Part shown: positions 35,833-46,661 of the stretch, in pieces | Numbering within the stretch: the first letter of the stretch is position 1 | Layout of the letters: every line of letters begins with the position of its first letter | From: Magnolia sinica | Taxonomy: Eukaryota; Streptophyta; Magnoliopsida; Magnoliales; Magnoliaceae | Length of the DNA: 64,000 bases | Direction: 5' to 3' | Assembly: GCF_029962835.1 (NCBI RefSeq) | Contig: NC_080582.1 | Location: 16,128,032-16,192,031, forward strand | Made by a program: the position numbers and the translations under genes | Notes under the pieces: generated by a model | Seen by the model: the letters and a program-made list of their open reading frames with translations, nothing else | Told to the model about the DNA's origin: nothing | Databases searched by the model: none

Positions 35833-36292
35833 TGTTGAGGGTCAAATACTGCATATTAGACCCAATTATTTCCTAGATTTACAAGCATGACACCGTTTAA
35901 TAGCCTAATTTAATTGAATTTGTGATGCAGGGCGTCTTCATGAGCTTGGACTGAGAAAGGACACTAAAAAGCATGGATTTACCGATCTGATGACACTAAA
36001 GCATGGGACGGACTCTAGAAGACCAAGAGCGACGAAATTATACACCAGGGGTCCGCAGAAATCGAGGAATCGAAGCTCAAGTGGCCTGAAAAGTGTCCAA
36101 AATGCAAGATCATAGGGTTCCCACCATCTGATCAGTTCGAATCTTCAAATTCTATTTGGTTTAGATCACATCTTAGTCTAGTTCTAGTTCTACTTGGTTT
36201 CAGATAACGTACATGTATCAGTCCCCGTGGATTCGACCTCGGTCTTACCGAGTTTATTACTACATCACAACCCTATACTTGGGGAGTGAACA
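35833..36292 (+). repeat. 3' LTR of the Athila-type element
   Basis: It runs from TGTTGAGGGTCAAATACTGC to ACTTGGGGAGTGAACA, about 460 bp. It is identical to the 5' LTR only at 35876-36141. Confidence 0.85.
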
Positions 36293-36930
36293 GCTTGTTT
36301 TATATATGTGACCAATCACATTGAATTCATGCAGAACAATTGGGCGATGAGCGAACCTCATTGAATGACCGTTATGGTTACTGATACATAATTTTATCAT
36401 GGCCATTGCTCATTCCAAACTGATCAAAAGATTTCAATGAATTGCTCAGAGTCACATTCAAATGCATGTTGGATGCACTGGTTGCAGATGTAGTGAAGTG
36501 GCTAACCATTTTGAACCCTTGCAATGATCCTGAGCATCTAAAGGGTACCGTACATTGTAGAGAACAGCTGGTTGAAGTTGTAAGCTTGTGAAAACCGTTA
36601 TCGCTACTCATGGAAGATAAAAAGTGGAGGATTTCATGGTCTATATGCTTCCTTTTGGACCTCTCTATAAACAGCAGCTATGAAAATGGAAGATTGTAAA
36701 TTCAGATGTTATGCATCGGTTGAACCTTTGTATCCATTCTGTGGAATCAGTACAAAATCAATCTGAAATTGAGGGAAACGATTCTAACTACATTTGTTTT
36801 CATCTTTCAACAATGCCATTTTACAGTTTTTGCATGTGGACTGGAGCATCCGGAGTTAACGGATTTGATCTTAGGTTATTATGCACAATTGAAGTCTGAA
36901 TGCAAGTGATTAGTGTATTGTCATTTCAAA
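36293..36930. other. Unassigned sequence 3' of the Athila insertion
   Basis: I see no gene or repeat family. The short open frames on both strands have no motifs. Confidence 0.4.
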
Positions 36931-38150
36931 GCGGCTTTCTAGTGTGTTTTCAATCGAGGCCGAGTTCCCTGTTCGGAAAAAGTTCATAGATGTAGGGTTC
37001 ATGGTTGATCTTTCCAAGCCATTGATCTGTAGGCCCCCATCGTGGATGGACGATTGCCCCAAAATCTCCCAAATCAGAAGATCCTAGCCATCAAATCTTT
37101 GGCCTTTCCTCCAGTGAGTGTGGTTTGTTGGTTCATTTCTTTTTAACAACAGGAGGTTAGAGTTGACCAATTGGGAGGATATACTGGGAATGGTCCATCC
37201 ATGATGGGGGACGTTAGATCAATGGCTTGGATAGATTAGCCATCGGCCCCACACTTACCAACCAGTTTTGGAAACCAATAGGGAGCTTGGTCTCTTTTCA
37301 TTCTAATGTGGGTGTAAACAATAATCCGATAGGGATTTGATTCTTTAGTGCAGATACTGAGATTGAAGGCTCTTGCTACTGGTATGGATGCATCTGGTAA
37401 TTATAACTGTCTTGTGCATTCGGATTCCAGAGGAATGGTTCCTTCCACATAATGGGATGAAAGTAAGTCCTACCTGTTTCCATTGCAATCCTCAATTTGG
37501 ATGGCAGACGGTCACCATCTTTTCGGTGCATCTAAGATTGGCCCTTGGCCATTTATAGGTCTTTGTAGTGACAAATCTCATTATCGGGAATTTCGTCTCT
37601 CTAGAATTTCTCAGGATATTGATGGGAAAATCTTGCTAAAATTGAAATTTCTCTTATAAATTAATAAATATTTTAGGATTTTAATAATGACTAATTAGGT
37701 ACCTCCTTTTTGAGAAGGAAAAGTTCCGAAGTACCCTATTTATTGTTTTTCTTTGGAAAGTAATGAAGTCAGAAAAAAAAAAAAGCTGCCGCCCCACATA
37801 GTTTGTGTATAACATTAGCATGCCAAACATATTCAACCAAACATAATAATCACAAGGACCAAAAATATTTTTTAATTGAATCACTAATGGGCTGTGATTA
37901 TATTTTGATGATTTTAAGTGGTGTATATTATTTTTTATGGTGTGCCTCATCCTCCTCTTAGATGACGAAAATTTTGGTACTTCTCAACACTATAGGAGAT
38001 TACATCTATTCGACGCTTGGATGTCATAAAAATATGTAATGGGCCCCAAGAATTTCTACTTTACCAGTTTCTAAAGAAACAAGTGCATGGTGGGCATTAT
38101 GGTAATTTCAGTGCTCTATTTGTGTGGAATTTTGTGGTAAAAATCCCTAA
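36930..38150. repeat. Duplicated intergenic block, copy 2 (uninterrupted)
   Basis: It matches 10560-11048 and 15419-16330 in continuous order, and its first half matches 63740-64000. It lacks the TATA/first-exon module of copies 1 and 3. It ends about 740 bp 3' of NLR-2. No gene is seen. Confidence 0.65.
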
Positions 38151-38465
38151 ATAAAAGGAGAGATGTCAACATCAAACGATTGCCAAAAGTAGAAAAGACT
38201 CGCCGGTTAAGATTGCAAATCGGATATGTGATGGGACCCAATTTTCAGGCTTACCTCAACTCAGCGTACAGATTTTCTCATGACCCAACCCCAACTTTTA
38301 TCCAACAGTGCCTATTTCTCTGGATTTGATAAACATGATTAAGAGAATGATATAAAGAATTAAGGATCCCCATCATGGAACAATTGAGTGGACCAGTCGG
38401 GATTGGGATGATCCTGGCCCAAGTTTCAGCCTTATCCATGGTTGGCTAAGGTCATAAGCATATGC

Positions 38466-38497
<32 letters not shown>

Positions 38498-38888
38498 ATA
38501 GAAAATTACATCTAAATTAGGGAACATAACTGAAACCTGAAAAACCCAACCACTTCATGCAAAGCAGAAAGGCCCCATAACAAAAATCATCTAACACCTC
38601 TGCGAGGAAAATAAAAGAAAAAAATAAATTAATTAAGTGTCCTTACTGCTGCAAGCATGATTTACAAAACAAATCCAGTACTTGTTTAACTTTCCGAAAT
38701 TCATGCTAAAGAGTAACACATCCAATTTGTTCATGAAATTCATAATTCGAAGCCACTACGACTAAGTCACCTAAGTCCTATGGAACACCCTCTTTCTACC
38801 ACAGCATCGCACAAATAAAAGAGAATTACAATAGTTCAATAAGAGAATAATAACATAATAAACAGATCCTAGTTGAAGCAGAAAAGAA
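38151..38888. other. Intergenic, with a (CT)n run
   Basis: A CT microsatellite lies at 38465-38492. The rest is AT-rich and lies directly 3' of NLR-2, so it probably includes its 3' UTR and terminator. I see no other feature. Confidence 0.5.
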
Positions 38889-41617
38889 TCACTTGGTTGA
38901 CGGACACCATTCTTTGAAACGGATGTTGTGTGGCTTGACACTACCTTCCCATTTTATGCTTTCCCACCATTTCAGCTCACCTTCAATCTTGACTTCTGCT
39001 GCAGAAGCATTTGTGTTATGGAGAGGAAGCTTCTCCAGCAGCGGGCATCCTCGAATCTTCAACTTCTTCAGCATCGGCAAGTGCCCACCACAAATGCTTT
39101 TCAGTTTGCGTAGCTTCCAAAGACATAAATCAACTAGTTGTGGAAATGCATTTTGCCCTGCCAGGCGGTCTTCTTCAAAGACGTTCTCCAGTCTACAGCA
39201 AAATTTTATTTCAAGTAATTTGAGATTCTGTAACTGAATGCTCGAAGAGAAGAAACTCACGAGCTTCGGGCAACATTCCAAATATATATTCTTTAGGCAT
39301 GCGAAGCTCCCTCTTCCCAACTGCCACCGGCACACTGTTCTTAATTTGGCAACATACGACACCCTTAGATTTTCTAAACAAACTGCTGCATCAATGTCTG
39401 CCATTCTTCCAACGAACAGAATCTCCAGTTGATGGCATTTCTCAATCCAACATTCTTTAAGGTTGTCCAGCTCCATGCCAAGATTGGACAGTGCCTTAAT
39501 GAACGCATTGCCATACAAATGAAAGAATTCTGTCACTGAGAGAACCCCTCTAACACCGTCTAGGGAATTCTTACCACCGCAAACCTCCAGTTTTCTTTCA
39601 TAACTCAAAGACTGCTCAAATCGAGTATAAATACGCTGGTAGAAAAATCGGTTTCTTTTAAAATCACGATATCTATCCTTGCGCCCTCCCTCGCAGGGAC
39701 AGACCAAGAAATGGAATTTTTGAAAGCAGGATTTCCACAGTTTCGAGCTTTCGTCCAAAGACTCAAAAACACTTGCATCACCGACAGAGATGTGACGACT
39801 GCTGCTGTCTTGGAGCTGCTCATGCAGCAAGTTCAAGCCACATCGATCCCAATTCAAGTTTTCTGGAAGCTGATTTATCTTTCTCCAGTCAACCGTCTTA
39901 AGATGCTCCATTCCCAACAGGTCCAGGCACCGCAAGCTAGTCAGATTGAAAATTTCGTGTGGGAGCTCTTCCATTTTCGTGCCTGAAAGATGAAGTGCCT
40001 CAAGTTTTGAATGTTTATTTGGGCTGACCAGTTTCACTAGAGAGCGACAACCCTTGAGCGAGAGCCTGCTGAGGTTGCATGCACCTGAGATGTTGAGACG
40101 TCGGAGGCTTTGCATGTTGTGGAAGGATACCTCCACCATCTTCGTCAAGGGAGTTTGATGGAGATCGAGGATCTCGAGCTTCTGCATATCCTTTAAGAAT
40201 GCAGGAAGAGCCTCTAGCTTGCAGCAGCTTTGAAGCTTCAACAACCGTAATTCACATAGGCAGGACATGGACGAGGGCAGGGAAGTGATGCTTGTGAAAG
40301 AAATGTCGAGGACTCGGAGTTTGGTCATGTTCTGGAAAAAACTATCTGGGATTTCTTGCAAATGATCATTGATTTTTAGCAACAATGTTGAGAGAAGAGG
40401 GCAATTTGGAGAGCGGAATGGGAGTGTTTCTACCTGATTATTGGATAATGAGATCCATTGGCATGATTCTTCCCTATTTAAGCTGTACTTCATTAGGAAC
40501 GTCTGAGAACCAATCACTTCCATCACCTGAGAATTCATATCCACATGATATTGTCCTCCTGAAGATCCCTCCATTGTAAATTGCTCTTGTAGCCAGTCCT
40601 TAAATTCCCCTTCCAAAGACGTTCTCGACAGGTATGATTCATAATAATTTCCCCACCTCTGTAGATAGGAGTGTAGCCAATTTGGGTTTGATGGCACCAG
40701 GGACAATAGCACCATGCATCTCTCTGCAAGCTCTTTGAGCAGTAGATTCCCCATTCTCTTGAAAGCCGCTTCTTTATTCTCTTCCTCATTGAAGAATCCA
40801 TCTAAAAAGCCCACTGACCTCCAATACTCTTCTATCAAGGAATCTGCATCGATGGAGCATCGGTTTCGACAGAGCAAGGAGACGTAAGAGAAGCATTTGA
40901 AGACCATGTCTCTGGTTATTGAGAAACCAATGCCGGCAGAAACATCCGCTGCCTCTTCCTGTAAAAAATCCCAGGCGTCTTCTTTAGACCACTCTCCCAC
41001 CCTGATGTTTACTTGGGCTTTCATTATGTTACAGACTTCTTGGGATTGAGTTGTGATCACCACTTTGCTGTCGCTGGTGAAAGCGGGGGCCATGACTGGA
41101 ACTCCCATCTCTTCCAAGTTGATGCTTTCCCAAACATCTTCTAAGACGAGGAGGAACCTCTGGCCGCTTAGCTTAGCCGAGATTTGTTTAGCAGCTGCGG
41201 AGAAGTCCACGGACTTTGGGATATCCAATGCCTCCTTCATTCCCATCTGTACCCCCATTAAACGATTCCTTCTCCCCTTTTCATCCATCGCCTCTAAAAG
41301 CTGTGTCTGCCAATACACATCCAAATCATTCGGTCTTTTGTACTCTTATTCTCAGCAAGACTCTCGACTCCCGGTGCTCTTACTCGTATGATCACATCAA
41401 ACAGACGGCTAGATTCTCTGGATTCCTCGATTGCGGCGACCACCTGTCTCACGATCCGTGACTTCCCCACACCCTGCCATCCCCAAACTGAGAACACTGA
41501 AATATTGTCATCTCTCAAACAATCCCATATCTGTTGCCTCATGCGTTGGGACCAAGCACTCACAGTCTCTTCTCCTTGTCTGAGCCATCGATCATCACCA
41601 TCCCTGGAAGCTGCCAT
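38889..41617 (-). CDS. NLR-2: NB-LRR protein, possibly intact (two exons)
   Basis: Start ATG 41617, stop TGA 38889-38891. Read without splicing, the frame breaks near 41300. Removing 41383-41307 (77 nt, GTAAGA...TTGGCAG, phase 0) joins 78 codons to 805 and gives about 883 residues. Domains: a short acidic leader; P-loop GWQGVGKS (~46-53); kinase-2 RFLLVLEDVWE (~128-138); RNBS-B SKVVITTQS (~158-166); an RNBS-D-like CFSYVSLLC (~216-224); a degenerate MHD region (HVDMNS); then leucine-rich repeats (LRVLDISFTSITSLPSS onward) to a C-terminal KEWCPSTK. Only 24 residues separate the EWSKEDAWDFLQEE helix from RNBS-D, so GLPL/ARC1 is missing. No coiled coil is present. The predicted role is intracellular immune receptor or helper/decoy. 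A plain frameshift pseudogene is the alternative. Confidence 0.75.
41307..41383 (-). other. Candidate 77-nt intron of NLR-2
   Basis: The donor is cga|GTAAGAGC and the acceptor GTGTATTGGCAG|aca. Both cuts fall between codons, so splicing restores the frame. The spliced spacing between P-loop and kinase-2 is close to the usual NB-ARC spacing. Plant introns this short exist but are near the lower limit. The homologous stretch in NLR-1 (4179-4030) and NLR-3 differs in length and sequence. Confidence 0.45.
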
Positions 41618-41809
41618 CTCCTCCGCACGATCACTTTCTGCAAAATGGAATTCCTTGTTTGGTAAGGGTGGAAATGAGAGCATGGGCCAGGCACGTTCTG
41701 CGCACTATCAATTTTCAAGCCAGCTTGGGTTCAAGTCATTTTACACCGATCCAACACTTTGGGTTTTCTTCTCTCTAGCAAGCAACAAAATTTATTGATG
41801 TGTGAAAAT

Positions 41810-42060
41810 TACTTTGGAGGTACCTCATGTTTCGGCCCATCCTCTGAAATTATCTATAAATATTGATGAACAGTGTGGATTTAACACAAAAAAATCATAG
41901 TGTGACTTGGAGAAGTCAACATATGAATTATCTGCAACCGGGTGAAAGAAGGGTGGTGGGAACTTGTTTTGAAATGTCAATTTTGAAATTATGTTAAGAT
42001 GCCCGCCCACCAATATCAGATGGGTGGCAAATATGTGCACACCTCCTATTAAGTGCAAAC
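41810..42060. repeat. Family-1 right-end remnant
   Basis: Begins at ggtacctcatgtttcggcc and includes attgatgaacagtgtggatt with the expected downstream words. The 41618-41810 stretch is the NLR-2 upstream flank, which keeps the caagccagcttgggttcaag words of the NLR block. Confidence 0.4.
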
Positions 42061-42258
42061 CGTGCCATGCAATCCATTTCTCTCACAACGAAAATGCCCA
42101 AAAAACTCTACTTCCAAATAGGCCATAGTTACATTGAATCTGGACCGTTAGTCAACAAATGTTGCAATACCATCATTTCATTGCATATTAAAATCCATTT
42201 ACGTAATCATTTTTCAACTTTGCCATATTGTAGGGCCCAAACGGCTTCTTGTATAGGA

Positions 42259-42375
42259 CTGTCAATGGGCCGGGTTTGAGGTTGGCATCTGTTCGTATTT
42301 TGAACTGTTAAAGCCTGACAGTTTGGCCCTATTCAAAATTTTGATTTTGCTGGAATGAGCCCGGCACATTGACAG
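42259..42375. mobile_element. 117-bp MITE with ctgtcaatg ends
   Basis: The ends are ctgtcaatgggccgggtt and gagcccggcacattgacag, an inverted pair with few mismatches. The type (hAT-like) is a guess. No target duplication can be read. The 42060-42258 and 42376-42900 stretches show no gene. Confidence 0.55.
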
Positions 42376-42911
42376 CACTGTTCTTGGGCTTAAAACATAG
42401 TATTAATGCTCATCTTAATAGGAACTACACTATTACAGGTTAGTCGGATATGGTTGTTTGAATACTGAGTTCAGCTGTTACGGAGGCCATATTTCTTCCC
42501 AAGTAATGGCTGAATACCCAAACATCGGAGTCGTATTGATTCTACAAACAAGAAGCTGTGGTAGCGTCTCTGATTTACTGAAACCGGCGAAATCACAAAT
42601 TCCATGGATGACCGTCCATCATCACGACAATATTAGCAGGCAAGTTGTGTCCTCCTTGCTCTGCTAAGGGCTTGTTTGGATGAGAGGAATCCACAGCCAA
42701 GTCAAGCTGGGCCTAATGGACTTTTGGGCTTTGCTTGGGCCCATTACTTTAATACCATTCGTGCTTCAACCTTGGGCCTAATGGTGCCTGGCCCGTCCAG
42801 CCCATATGGCCACATGCAGCAAAAAGGCCCGCTTTGATGAGCACCATTTCTGTACTTACATGAGTTATCGAGTACAATTTAAAAAGCATTTTTTATGGAG
42901 GTGGATTGCGT

Positions 42912-43023
42912 GGTGACCCTAGAAGGATTTGATTGGGCCACGTGTGCTGTTAGATATAGGTGGGCTGGTGACCCATGTGGAAGGATTTGATTGGGCCATG
43001 TGTGTGTCAGAGATAGGTGGGCC
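42912..43023. repeat. Tandem duplication, two units of about 56 bp
   Basis: Both units contain aaggatttgattgggcca followed by a cgtgtg/tgtgtg link and agataggtgggc. Confidence 0.7.
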
Positions 43024-43249
43024 ATGATGTTTATGTGAAATTTACCCTGACTATATGATTGGAAACAATGTATAAGGACAACACTCATCATCCAAAATGT
43101 TTCCCTTGGTGTGGCTCACCTGAATTGTGGATGGACTTTAATTTTGGGCCACGGGATCAAATTTTGGTGTGGCATCTAAGGGTTGAAGTGGATTTCATAT
43201 AATCATCATCGTGAATGGTGGACAATGTAAAGATCAAGGTCATGAGGGT

Positions 43250-44130
43250 CTCTATCCACGGAGAGAGAGGATCCCGCTCAATTTTGGTCTCAAGTCCTAA
43301 AATGATCTAAAATAATGGGTGGCCGGGTAGATTTCTTACAAACATCAAGGTGGCTCACCTAGAGTAACGAGAAATGATGTGGAGAGCGCGGATAGTCTGT
43401 GTTGAAGACAATAAAATTCAGTGCGACGGCTTCTGATTGATCCACGTCATCGCCGGTGATTCCACCTAACAACAGCCTGGATTTCTCTCTACCCGTAGAT
43501 TGCGTGATACACAAGGTGACTTTTAACGTCCACAATGATTTATGTTATAGATCCAAACAGATTATCAATTTTTACAGATCATTCTAAAGAATAAGCCATA
43601 AAACAAGGCACATCCAAAGCTGAAGTAGACTACAACATAAAAAATAGTGGGGATTAAACCACCACCGTTAAAACCTTCCTAGGGTTCATTGTTAGGTTTA
43701 TATTCCATCTAGCTTCTTCATAAGCTAACACATATATGGATAAAGGGAAAACTACATTTTAAAATATCAATGCAAAAACATTGAAAATTCAAAGCTAACG
43801 TGGACCACCCTACTGAAGACAGTAAGAATTCATGCTACTGTTGAAAACTTATTGAGGCTACAGAGCCTTCTAATCAAGTTGATATTTGTATTTTAACTTC
43901 ATGCAGATATGTGTGATCTTATGAACATGCCAGATGGAAAATAAGCCTCACAATGGGCCTTAGGAAAGTTTCAACGGTAATTTGTTTCACCTCCACTACT
44001 TTGTGTGGGGTGATTTACTTCAGCTTTGGACGTACCTCATTTTAAGATTATGCTCTATATTTATCTGAAAATATTGATGGACAGTATAGATCTAGCACAA
44101 AAATCATGATGGGACCCAGAAAAAGTTCCA
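43250..44130. repeat. Family-2 right-end remnant and family-1 copy
   Basis: A family-2 right end lies at about 43265-43370 (cctaaaatgatctaaaataa, acaaacatcaaggtgg). A family-1 copy follows at about 43495-44130, with gattgcgtgatacacaagg, a central aaaataagcctcacaatggg and a right end atcatgatgggaccc. Confidence 0.5.
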
Positions 44131-44286
44131 TACACTTCAAGAGTTGTGTTGTGTAATGAGATAGAAATCAGTCGTATCTCGTTAGCTGAGTGACTGAGTC
44201 ATCAGAAATATCGTGAAGGAATGAAAAGCAACAGCTAGCACTGGAAATTTTTGTGCCTTCAACACAGACGATCCACACTCTGCAAC

Positions 44287-44508
44287 TTATCCCACTTCCG
44301 ACACCTTCCAAAAATGGTTTACAGTGAAAAGATAGAAAAACCAATAGATGTAGATACTTGGTATTTGCCTCCTCTTATGTCCTGCGTTCACAATCTCTCC
44401 TCTTCTTCTAAGCTGTCCATCATCTACCATTACCTCGGCAGGATATATTTCTGCAAAATTCGAATTCCTTGTTTTGTAAGATTGGAAATGAGTGCATGGG
44501 CTAAACAT
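44287..44508 (-). pseudogene. NLR 5'-end fragment, second copy
   Basis: Homologous to the 216-425 fragment, including the break into sequence outside the NLR right after the RRQI codons. It reads EVMVDDGQLRRRGEIVNAG on the minus strand. It belongs to the block that carries NLR-3. Confidence 0.5.
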
Positions 44509-44642
44509 GGAATAGTCATTTTAGACCGACCCATCGGGACCAAACTTCATATGTAGCCGTTATGTCACCAATATATATTTCTAGACTTGAAGGGCCTGTT
44601 TGAATATCACCTACACCTGACTCTTTTTTTTTTGTTTTTTTG

Positions 44643-44643
<1 letters not shown>

Positions 44644-44699
<56 letters not shown>
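44644..44699. repeat. (AT)n microsatellite
   Basis: About 28 AT units. Confidence 0.95.
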
Positions 44700-44702
<3 letters not shown>

Positions 44703-44834
44703 ATAAAGCTTTTAGCAAATAAAAAATTTATTTTTGGAAGTTAGTTTGATTAGCACTATTAGATTTTCTTAATTTTTCTTTTTCTTTTTTTTTTTGAAAG
44801 TTTTTCTACTTTTCTACTCCCCTTCTCCCGGCAC

Positions 44835-45170
44835 AGATTTGGTGGATCCCTAACTGTGGAGCCCAACATGGTGATGCGTGAGCCTTACAACCACGGGGTC
44901 CATCCAATTTTACACATCACTTTAGAGCAAGATCCAAAAAATGAAGCATATCCAAATCTCTAGTGGACCACACCACAGGAAATAGTGGTGATTGATCATT
45001 AAATTCTCTAGTGGACCACACCATGGGAAATAGTGGTGATTGATCATTAAAAGCTTCTTCTCGACCATGAAAGTTTTGAATCAAGAGGTTAGGTGGCAAA
45101 TAAACATTCACGCATCCCCCAAGAAATTCATGGTGGGCCACATAGTAATGGATCCAAGGACCTATTCTCT
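44835..45170. repeat. Family-1 half copy with an internal 48-bp tandem duplication
   Basis: The sequence ctctagtggaccacacca with its continuation to atcattaaa occurs twice, at 44959-45006 and from 45007. The half copy corresponds to 680-900 in the other block copy. Confidence 0.6.
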
Positions 45171-45174
45171 TGAA

Positions 45175-45438
45175 TTGGACACTCCACATAAAAGGTCGCC
45201 ACGTATGATGGACAACCCATATAAAAAATGAGTCCCACATGATGGATGATCCTCATCAAAGATGGGCTTCATATGATGGACAATTAACATTGATGATGGG
45301 CCCACGTGATAGATGACTCATATCAAAGTGGGCTCCACATAATGGGTAGTCAACATCAAAGGTCGGCCTCTGATGATTAATGGTTTATATTTAAGATAGG
45401 GCCTGCATGTTGGACGACCCACATCAAAGGTAGGGCCC
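45175..45438. repeat. 33-bp minisatellite, left part
   Basis: Degenerate units of ccacatgatggatgatcc type, matching the array at 920-1480. Interrupted by the solo LTR. Confidence 0.7.
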
Positions 45439-46112
45439 TGACGCAGGGATGAACATGATGAGGTCGATCACCATCTTCAAACAACTACTTCGAATCCACG
45501 AAGCCTCTCTAGACTCCTCACAGAGACTTCTCGAATCCACCATGAAAAAAAGAAAGAAAATAGAAATAATATTCTTGAAAATTTATAAATTGATTGATGA
45601 TTGAATAAATGAGTTTACACTCCTTTAAATAGGGATACTAAGCCATGGAAAAAGTTTCAGAATTAAACTACAACTAAAACTCTTACAAATCGTGACTTAC
45701 TATAAATAGTAAACTTACTACTTATAAGCGGTCGTGATTCCTACTAGTGCGCATGGTTTTCGGCGAAAATAGTAGGTGTCTTATTTGGGTTCAGCATGCC
45801 GTTCTCCTAATTATTCTAGGCACTTTTATTGTTGGGGGCAACTCGTAAAGCCGAACAGATGAAGAGTTATAATCAAATTAAAACTTTTTATAAATGGTAA
45901 AAAATGAAATTAAAATAGGAATTCGACTGACGATTTGATGGTATTTCGCAAATTCGTCTTGGGCAAAATCATATATGGTATATCCGATAACTCATTCCGG
46001 TTTGCGAGATACGTCTGTTAGAAGTTCTGACGGTTTGGATCACCTTCGACTTTGATCGGGCCTTTTCCAGTCCATCTTGGCCATGAAACTATCTGCGACC
46101 CAGTCTGCATCA
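45439..46112 (-). mobile_element. Solo LTR of the chromovirus-type family with perfect target duplication
   Basis: The 674-bp LTR, reversed, runs from TGACGCAGGGATGAAC to GACCCAGTCTGCATCA. The five bases on both sides are ggccc (45434-45438 and 46113-46117). No internal sequence is present, so it formed by recombination between the two LTRs of a full element. It contains the same TATA-like palindromic words as the LTR at 17609. Confidence 0.9.
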
Positions 46113-46440
46113 GGCCCACACTATAAGGTGGGATCCACATGATGGACAATGGATCGAGGCCCACACAATGGATAATAACATTGATTATAAACCCTACATG
46201 ATGGATGACCCATATCAAGGTGGGCCCCATGAGGACAATTCACATCGAAGATCTGCCCCTAGCTAGTGATGAATGACCAACGTTTAAGGCAAGTCCCACA
46301 TAATGGACAGCTCATTTTGAAGTTGGGCCTGCATGATGAACAGTCCACATTAAGGTGGCCACGCATGATGGACGACCCACATCCAAGGTGGGCCGCACAT
46401 AATGGGTAACCCATATCAAAGGGGGAGCGGATTAGGTGAG
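46113..46440. repeat. 33-bp minisatellite, right part
   Basis: It continues the array at 45175-45438 in phase after the solo LTR, and matches 1180-1480 unit by unit (for example cacatccaaggtgggc against acttccaaggtgggc). Confidence 0.7.
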
Positions 46441-46661
46441 ACCCCATATCCACTGAGGTGGGTGGGACTCCTATGGGTTCGACTGTCATCCACCGTCCGT
46501 CCATATTGGAAGCTCATTTTAGGGCATGATCCAAAAAATGAAGCAGTTCAATGGAACGGCCTCTTCTTTCTAGCACATAGTAACCCAAATAAAAGAGAAT
46601 TATAGTAGTTCAAGAAGAGAAGAATGACACAACAAATAGGGACAGTTTAAGTAGAGAAGAA
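46441..46661. repeat. Family-1 left-arm remnant
   Basis: Includes ccaccgtccgtccatattgg and atgatccaaaaaatgaagca. Equivalent to 1481-1638 beside NLR-1. Confidence 0.5.

Larger units (their letters stand above)
28065..36292 (+). mobile_element. Ty3/Gypsy Athila-type retrotransposon with both LTRs
   Basis: This 8.2-kb element has the order LTR, Asp-tRNA primer site, leader, gag, protease, reverse transcriptase, RNase H, integrase, long 3' spacer, LTR. The FMDDFS polymerase box and the FFP/WERFKDL gag sequence fit the Athila branch. Frameshifts in gag, protease, RNase H and reverse transcriptase make it defective. No envelope-like frame is found in the 3' spacer. Flanks share gct or gcttg but no clean 5-bp duplication can be assigned. 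It lies downstream of the kanadaptin-like exon remnant. Confidence 0.9.
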
